Assembly: GCA_945860205.1 (NCBI GenBank)
Contig: CAMARK010000046.1
Location: 1-37,669, forward strand
DNA length: 37,669 nt
Direction: 5' to 3'
Source of the DNA: Reyranella massiliensis 521
GTDB lineage: Bacteria > Pseudomonadota > Alphaproteobacteria > Reyranellales > Reyranellaceae
Part shown: piece by piece, positions 33,420 through 37,669 of the stretch
Layout: each line of letters starts with the position of its first letter
Position numbering within the stretch: position 1 is the stretch's first letter
Made by a program: the position numbers and the translations under genes
Notes under the pieces: generated by a model
Database searches by the model: none
What the model was told of the DNA's origin: nothing
The model's input: only the letters and a program-made list of their open reading frames with translations

Positions 33420-34074
33420 ATTTACAGGTATCGATCCGCGGCGGGGCGTCGAGTACTGTCGCCACTTTCGTGATGTCGATGCAGCGCGCGCCGAGCCAGG
33501 CCTTGCCCTGCACGAAGATCGCGAACCGCGCGAAGGTGTCGGCCTGCTCGGCGGGTGTCGGCCGGTTGCGCGCAAGCAGCCAGGCCAGCGCATAGATGTT
33601 GCTGGTGGCGAAGTCGGCCGACGCCATGTCGAGGTCCTTGCCCCACAGGGCAGCGTTCTTCTGCGCCGCACCGCTGGGATCGGGCAGGCCCGCGAGCCAG
33701 GCGTGCGCGGCGGAGGTCATGGCATAGGCGCCGCCGTTCTGATTGCGCAGTGCCTTGGCCTGTTCGGCCACGCCGATATAGCCCTGCCCTTCGATCGTGC
33801 TGTTGGCGCAGCCGCGGCGGCAGAGCGCGACGAACATCAGGTATTCGGCGAGGATGATCTCGATGTTGCCGTTGTTGTGCTTGCGCCAGGCGCGCGCGAG
33901 GTTCCAGCCCTGCGTGAGTTCCGCGCCCGACCACTGTTTGGCGGCCTGAGGCGTGTCGCGTTCGAGTTCGCCGACCACGGCCTGAGCGGCGGATTGCCAT
34001 TCGGCGGGAATCTGCGCGGCGGCAGGTGCTCCGCCCAGCAGAACCAGCAACAGGATCGAGATCGCTCGTTTCAT
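33418..34074 (-). CDS. Hypothetical secreted protein
   Basis: I do not recognise this family. The 218 residues begin with a signal peptide (KRAISILLLVLLGGAPAAAQ, probable cleavage after AAA or AAAQ). The mature part is predicted mostly helical, with ALCRRGCANS holding two Cys close together and two more Cys near the C-terminus (GARCIDI, IDTCK), so disulfides are plausible. The ATG follows AGGGAG, which overlaps the stop of the upstream gene; the two are 11 nt apart and probably co-transcribed. Its own stop codon is inside the convergent terminator. Confidence 0.8.
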   Translation of the reverse strand: MKRAISILLLVLLGGAPAAAQIPAEWQSAAQAVVGELERDTPQAAKQWSGAELTQGWNLARAWRKHNNGNIEIILAEYLMFVALCRRGCANSTIEGQGYIGVAEQAKALRNQNGGAYAMTSAAHAWLAGLPDPSGAAQKNAALWGKDLDMASADFATSNIYALAWLLARNRPTPAEQADTFARFAIFVQGKAWLGARCIDITKVATVLDAPPRIDTCK

Positions 34075-34085
34075 CGCGGTGCTCC

Positions 34086-34784
34086 CTAATATTTGCCGGC
34101 CGTCTTGCGATCGCGGCTTTCGTATTGAAGCAGGTTGTCGGCACGCATCACGGTGGCATCAGGCGGCATCAGCCAGCGCATCTGGCCCGGTGTGATCAGC
34201 CGGTAGTGACGCGCGTCGTCGACGGCGGCGCCGACATCCCAGCAGTTCTCCTCGTTGGTGATCCACATGCCGGACGGGAAGCGGCGGAGGTCGAACGACG
34301 CCGAATAGGTGCGCAGCGTCTTGCGGCCGTTGTTGAAGTATTCGTGGAAGTACGACATCGCGAGTTCGCGGAGGCTGCGATAGACGGGATCGCGCCAGCG
34401 CAGCCAGGCATGATTGCTCTTGGAGATCGCGCCCCAACAGCCGTCGCGGCGGAAGAGGGCGACGACATGGTCGGAATCGCCCTTGGCGGCCGTCAGATCC
34501 ATCAGCAGCGGCGGCTCGCCGTGCAGCCAGAGCGCGCAGGCGGCGACGAAGGCCGCTTCGATGCAATGCGCCTTGCGGTGGCGCAGCACGCCGCGGACCG
34601 ATCGCAGGGTATCGCCGTCCTGCTCGAAGTTGGCGCGCAGGCCCGCGACGAACTCCTGCACGCGCTGCGGCGTGCGCAACGCGGCGAGAACGCGGCCCTC
34701 GTCGGTCGAGAGACCGAGGTCGCCTGGGCTGGGTTGTTTGCGGCTGCGCATTGACTGCAAGTGTGCCGCGACGGCGCGCGGCAT
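34086..34784 (-). CDS. Hypothetical protein with transglutaminase-like Cys/His pattern
   Basis: This soluble protein has about 232 residues. The central part HRKAHCIEAAFVAACALWL places a Cys at the start of a helix, followed some 30 residues later by DHVVALFRRDGCWGAISKSNH. This order of Cys, His and Asp/Asn resembles transglutaminase-like peptidase folds, though membership is a tentative reading. The start is uncertain: ATG 34784 is used here, while ATG 34751 and TTG 34802 are also in frame and none has a clear binding site. It lies 62 nt downstream of tRNA-Ala on the same strand and could be read through from it. Confidence 0.75.
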   Translation of the reverse strand: MPRAVAAHLQSMRSRKQPSPGDLGLSTDEGRVLAALRTPQRVQEFVAGLRANFEQDGDTLRSVRGVLRHRKAHCIEAAFVAACALWLHGEPPLLMDLTAAKGDSDHVVALFRRDGCWGAISKSNHAWLRWRDPVYRSLRELAMSYFHEYFNNGRKTLRTYSASFDLRRFPSGMWITNEENCWDVGAAVDDARHYRLITPGQMRWLMPPDATVMRADNLLQYESRDRKTAGKY

Positions 34785-34845
34785 GCCAGTGAATGCGGCC
34801 AAGGAAGCTGCCAGAGGAGCAGATCGTGAAGCGGGTCGGGGTGGT

Positions 34846-34921
34846 TGGTGGAGCTGAGGGGGATCGAACCCCTGACCTCCTCATTGCGAACGAGGCGCTC
34901 TCCCAGCTGAGCTACAGCCCC
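34846..34921 (-). tRNA. tRNA-Ala (anticodon CGC)
   Basis: The 76-nt gene, CCA included, folds into a complete cloverleaf. The acceptor stem is GGGGCTG with CAGCTCC, including the G3-U70 pair that is the main identity element for alanyl-tRNA synthetase. The D-arm begins TAGCTCAGCTGGGAGAGC. The anticodon loop TTCGCAA gives CGC, reading GCG codons. The T-arm has GGTTCGATCC, and the 3' end CCA is encoded. Confidence 0.96.
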
Positions 34922-34941
34922 CTCCGACCCGGAGAACCGCG

Positions 34942-34970
34942 CGGATAATGGTTGCCGGGGCACCTGTCAA
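34942..34970 (-). promoter_or_regulatory. Sigma-70-type promoter of tRNA-Ala
   Basis: On the minus strand a perfect TTGACA (34965-34970) is followed after 17 nt by TATCCG (34942-34947) as a partial -10. The implied start point is about 14 nt before the tRNA. The GC-rich stretch after the -10 (CGCGCGG) resembles discriminators of stringently controlled stable-RNA promoters. Confidence 0.65.
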
Positions 34971-35022
34971 GCAAACCGGTCTATGTTAGCGTCCCACGGG
35001 CTTTTTCGAAGGAGAGTATCCA

Positions 35023-35415
35023 GTGGCAAACGACAAGAAGGCGGTTCAGACCGACGCGGCCCCCAAGGCGCTCGGACCTTACTCGCAGGCGATCGTGGCC
35101 AACGGAATGGTCTTCTGCGCCGGGCAAATTCCTCTCGATCCGGCGTCCGGCAACCTCATCGAGGGCGGCATTGCCGAGCAGACCCACCAGGTTCTCAAGA
35201 ACCTGCGCGCCGTGCTGAAGGCGGCCGGCAGCGACCTCGACCGGTCGGTCAAGACCACCGTGTTCCTGAAGAGCATGGACAGCTTCACGGCCATGAACGA
35301 GGTCTACGGCCGGCCGGAATATTTCGGCGCCAACCCGCCCGCCCGCTCGACGGTGGAAGTGGCGCGCCTGCCGCGCGACGTGATGGTCGAGATCGAAGTC
35401 GTGGCGCTCGTCTAG
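35023..35415 (+). CDS. ridA: RidA family enamine/imine deaminase
   Basis: The RidA/YjgF fold hydrolyses reactive 2-aminoacrylate-type enamines released by PLP enzymes and so protects other PLP enzymes. Of 130 residues, GPYSQAIVANG at 18-28 carries the substrate-pocket Tyr20/Ser21, Arg108 in PPARSTVEV is the carboxylate-binding arginine, and Glu123 follows in VEIEVVA. These match active RidA members rather than the inactive Rid subgroups. The GTG start is supported by GAAGGAGAG 7 nt before it. The next gene begins 3 nt after the stop, again with GTG. Confidence 0.94.
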   Translation: MANDKKAVQTDAAPKALGPYSQAIVANGMVFCAGQIPLDPASGNLIEGGIAEQTHQVLKNLRAVLKAAGSDLDRSVKTTVFLKSMDSFTAMNEVYGRPEYFGANPPARSTVEVARLPRDVMVEIEVVALV

Positions 35416-35418
35416 CCC

Positions 35419-35664
35419 GTGGACAATCCCGTGACCTGGATCCTCGGGCTCGGCTCGCTCGTCGCCTTCGCGTTTTTGATCGCGCACCTGTTGCTGGCGC
35501 TCGTGCTGATCATCCCGACCTGGCGCATCTGTACACGGGCGGGCTTCTCCGGCGCCCTGTCGCTGTTCCATCTCGTGCCGTTGATCGGCTCGTTCATCGT
35601 CATGGCCATGCTTGCCTTTAGTACCTGGCCCAACGGCGAAGCCTCGCCGGGGCGGCGCTCATGA
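35419..35664 (+). CDS. Small two-to-three-segment membrane protein
   Basis: This protein has 81 residues from a GTG start 3 nt after ridA. Hydrophobic segments are near residues 6-33 and 45-67, separated by TWRICTRAGFSGALSLF. This linker and the closing FSTWP resemble the corresponding AWRIVEKAGLPGW and FMRWP of the next protein, so the two look like paralogous modules. The pattern is reminiscent of small membrane domains of unknown function with a W-x-I/V-x-x-K-A-G turn. The stop overlaps the next start by ATGA, so the two products may form a complex (inference). Confidence 0.8.
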   Translation: MDNPVTWILGLGSLVAFAFLIAHLLLALVLIIPTWRICTRAGFSGALSLFHLVPLIGSFIVMAMLAFSTWPNGEASPGRRS

Positions 35665-36323
35665 TGGGCGCGGAGATCGCGGCGCTGATGGGCTTCTTCG
35701 GCCTCACCGGCGCCTTTGCCCTCGTCGGCACCGTGCTGGCGGCGTGGATGGCCTGGCGCATCGTGGAGAAGGCGGGCCTGCCGGGCTGGACAGGTCTCGG
35801 CGCGATCCTGCTGACGCTGACGGGCATCGGTTCGATCGTGCCGCTGGTCCTGCTGTGGGTGTTCGCCTTCATGCGCTGGCCGCGCGACGAGGCCCCTGCC
35901 GGCGCGGCAACTCCCGGCTTTGCGCCGGCCGGCCGGCCAGCCGGTGGGCCCAATCCGCCAACCCCTGCCGCTTTGGCGGCGCCTGCGATGGCGTTGGCCG
36001 ACCGGCGTGGCTGGCAGCTCACCGGCGCGCTCGCCAGTGGCGGCGTCGTGGCGCTGGCTATCGACGGCACGTCGGGGACCTACGTGCTCACCGGCGCGCC
36101 CTCGGCGCAGGCCTCCGACCTGTCGGTGCCCGACCCCTCGGTCGGCCAACCCCACGCCCGGCTGCTGACGGCCGGCACCCGGCTGGGGCTCGAGGACCTG
36201 GGCAGCCCCGGCGGCACCTTCATCGACGGCGCCCGCCTGCTGCCCGAGCACGGGCCCAGGGATATCAGCGGGGCGCGTGCGATCCGGCTCGGAAGCGTCG
36301 ACCTCGCCCTGTCGCGCACCTGA
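35661..36323 (+). CDS. Membrane protein with C-terminal FHA-like domain
   Basis: This protein has 220 residues. Two hydrophobic segments (about 8-33 and 45-70) are followed by an Ala/Pro-rich linker (76-110) and a forkhead-associated-like beta-sandwich (about 118-219). FHA landmarks are SVPDPSVGQPHARL and DLGSPGGTFIDG. The phosphothreonine-contacting Ser (three before His165) is Gly162, and the Asn before GT is Gly184, so phosphopeptide binding may be lost or altered. With the N-terminal module embedded in the membrane, the FHA-like part probably sits in the cytoplasm. It is translationally coupled to the previous gene. Confidence 0.85.
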   Translation: MMGAEIAALMGFFGLTGAFALVGTVLAAWMAWRIVEKAGLPGWTGLGAILLTLTGIGSIVPLVLLWVFAFMRWPRDEAPAGAATPGFAPAGRPAGGPNPPTPAALAAPAMALADRRGWQLTGALASGGVVALAIDGTSGTYVLTGAPSAQASDLSVPDPSVGQPHARLLTAGTRLGLEDLGSPGGTFIDGARLLPEHGPRDISGARAIRLGSVDLALSRT

Positions 36324-36419
36324 AACAGGGCAAACCTCAAATAGGCTTGTGATCGGCATTCCCCGCCGAGTAGGGTGCGCGCAGCCGGCAACCTGCCGGC
36401 ATTTTTAGGCGAGGACGCG

Positions 36420-36713
36420 ATGCTGTCGCTGGCGGTGCTGATCGACAAGGTGATCGACATCTACACCTGGATCGTGATTGCGGGAGCGATCATGAGCTGG
36501 CTGGTGGCGTTCGGCGTGGTCAACATCAGCAACAAGTTCATCCGCATGGTCGTCGATGTGCTCTATCGACTGACCGAACCGGTGCTGCGCCCGATCCGCC
36601 GCATCCTGCCCAACCTCGGCGGCGTCGACATCTCGCCCGTCATCCTGTTGCTCGGCCTGTTCTTCGTCCGCAGCCTGCTGTGGGAATACGTCTGGCCGGC
36701 GCTGATCCAGTAG
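36420..36713 (+). CDS. YggT family membrane protein
   Basis: This protein has 97 residues and two YggT-type membrane segments (about 4-28 and 70-92). The conserved cytoplasmic stretch between them reads [27 protein letters not shown]. Family members are implicated in envelope integrity, osmotic resistance or division-site processes, but the mechanism is not known. ATG 36420 follows GCGAGGA; the longer frame from 36375 adds no family sequence. FolD begins 16 nt after its stop. Confidence 0.93.
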   Translation: MLSLAVLIDKVIDIYTWIVIAGAIMSWLVAFGVVNISNKFIRMVVDVLYRLTEPVLRPIRRILPNLGGVDISPVILLLGLFFVRSLLWEYVWPALIQ

Positions 36714-36729
36714 TCTGCCGCCCGCGAAC

Positions 36730-37647
36730 ATGGCTGATGCCAAGCTACCTCATGCGAAACTAATAGACGGAAAGGCCTTTGCCCTTGGCCTGCGTCAGCG
36801 CGTGGGCGTGGGCGTGGCTGAACTGGTGGCTTCAGGCTCGCCCAAACCAGGTCTGGCGACAGTGCTCGTCGGCGCCGATCCGGCGAGCCAGGTCTATGTC
36901 CGCAACAAGGGTAAGCTCGCCGCCGAACTCGGCATGACGAGCTTCGATCATCGGCTGCCGGCCGAGACCACCGAGGCGCAGCTGCTGGCGCTGATCGCGA
37001 CGCTCAATGTCGATCCCGCCATCAACGGCATCCTGGTGCAGCTTCCGCTGCCTAGGCACATCGATACATCGCATGTGCTGCTGGCGGTCGATCCCGCCAA
37101 GGACGTCGACGGCTTCCATCCCATCAATGTCGGCCGGTTGGGCTCGATCGCCGCGGGCGCGCCGCTCGACTTCCCGGTGCCGTGCACGCCTCTCGGTGTG
37201 TCGATGCTGCTGCAGGATGCGCTGAAGTCGCTGTCGGGCCTGCATGCCGTCGTCATTGGCCGCTCGAACCTGGTCGGCCGTCCGGTGGCGCAGCTTCTCC
37301 TGCGCGCCGACTGCACCGTCACCATTACGCATTCGCGCACACGCGACCTGCCGGGCCTCTGCCGCCAAGCCGATATCGTCGTCGTCGCGATCGGCAAGCA
37401 GGAGTTCGTGCGCGGCGACTGGATCAAGCCCGGTGCGGCGGTGATCGACGTCGGCATCAATCGCATCCCGACGGCCGACGGCAAGTCGAAGCTGGTGGGC
37501 GATGCGGCCTTCGCCGAGATCCTGCCGGTGGCGGGCCATCTCACGCCGGTGCCGGGCGGCGTCGGCCCGATGACGGTGGCGTGCCTGATGTTCAACACGC
37601 TCCAGGCCGCCCGCCGCGCGGCGGGGCTGGCGGTGGTTTCGGCTTAG
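36730..37647 (+). CDS. folD: Bifunctional methylene-THF dehydrogenase / methenyl-THF cyclohydrolase
   Basis: FolD interconverts 5,10-methylene- and 10-formyl-tetrahydrofolate in the cytoplasm. It is complete, with 305 residues. The catalytic YVRNK places Tyr56 and Lys60 as in other FolD proteins. The folate site has [14 protein letters not shown] and PCTPLGV, the NADP loop is [12 protein letters not shown], and [11 protein letters not shown] closes the fold. It supplies one-carbon units for purine, thymidylate and formyl-Met synthesis. It is probably co-transcribed with yggT. The remaining 22 nt of the window show nothing. Confidence 0.96.
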   Translation: MADAKLPHAKLIDGKAFALGLRQRVGVGVAELVASGSPKPGLATVLVGADPASQVYVRNKGKLAAELGMTSFDHRLPAETTEAQLLALIATLNVDPAINGILVQLPLPRHIDTSHVLLAVDPAKDVDGFHPINVGRLGSIAAGAPLDFPVPCTPLGVSMLLQDALKSLSGLHAVVIGRSNLVGRPVAQLLLRADCTVTITHSRTRDLPGLCRQADIVVVAIGKQEFVRGDWIKPGAAVIDVGINRIPTADGKSKLVGDAAFAEILPVAGHLTPVPGGVGPMTVACLMFNTLQAARRAAGLAVVSA

Positions 37648-37669
37648 AATTCTCCCGGACCGCGAGCCT

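Overview
The window looks like chromosomal DNA of a GC-rich alphaproteobacterium, probably from the Rhizobiales/Bradyrhizobium-like or Reyranella-like part of the group. This is inferred from the strong G/C bias at third codon positions, the abundance of acyl-CoA ligases, SDR, VOC and Bug-type proteins, the liv-type ABC operon headed by an acyl-CoA ligase, and the YggT-FolD pair. No phage, insertion sequence, CRISPR array or rRNA was seen. There is one tRNA gene (Ala, anticodon CGC). The gene density is high, with many 4-nt start/stop overlaps.

Layout. (1) 2-6860: a tight plus-strand operon of an acyl-CoA synthetase (5' end outside the window) and a complete branched-chain-amino-acid-type ABC importer (ATPase, two permeases, binding protein, second ATPase). 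(2) 6826-7767, minus: an AhpD-like protein and a small membrane protein whose start codon lies in a perfect 12-bp hairpin. (3) 7866-9903, plus: a PaaK-like ligase lacking the usual P-loop, and an SDR. (4) 9920-10942, minus: an orphan Bug-type binding protein. (5) 11154-17269, plus: an isoaspartyl-methyltransferase-like protein with a twin-arginine leader, a 14-TM protein carrying a spermidine-synthase-like domain predicted to face the periplasm, an exported alpha/beta hydrolase, a PhnZ-like HD oxygenase and a PLP-dependent dehydratase. (6) 17314-20490: a flavin-monooxygenase/ACAD-like gene divergent from a GntR regulator-VOC-SDR operon, with an operator-like inverted repeat between them. (7) 20491-21008: a non-coding, repeat-bearing stretch that may hold a gene remnant. 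(8) 21009-25381, minus: VOC, acyl-CoA ligase, zinc-less MDR reductase, PaaI-type thioesterase and a small secreted protein. (9) 25520-27613, minus: RibA with a degenerate RibB-like half, and a DMT exporter; an orphan OmpR-type regulator diverges from them at 27742. (10) 28516-33371: two paralogous 355-residue ferritin-like diiron proteins flanking a secreted adenosine-deaminase-like protein and a ferredoxin reductase. (11) 33418-34921, minus: a secreted hypothetical, a transglutaminase-like protein and tRNA-Ala. (12) 35023-37647, plus: RidA, two related small membrane modules (the second fused to an FHA-like domain), YggT and FolD.

How the genes work together. Regions 1, 3, 6 and 8 read as catabolic modules for organic acids: import, CoA activation, oxidation or reduction, and thioester release. 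The substrates cannot be read from the sequence. The two parts most likely to hold undescribed biology are region 5, where two proteins with S-adenosylmethionine-type folds and a hydrolase all appear to be placed outside the cytoplasm, and region 10, which has the make-up of a two-component diiron oxygenase system with duplicated oxygenase subunits.
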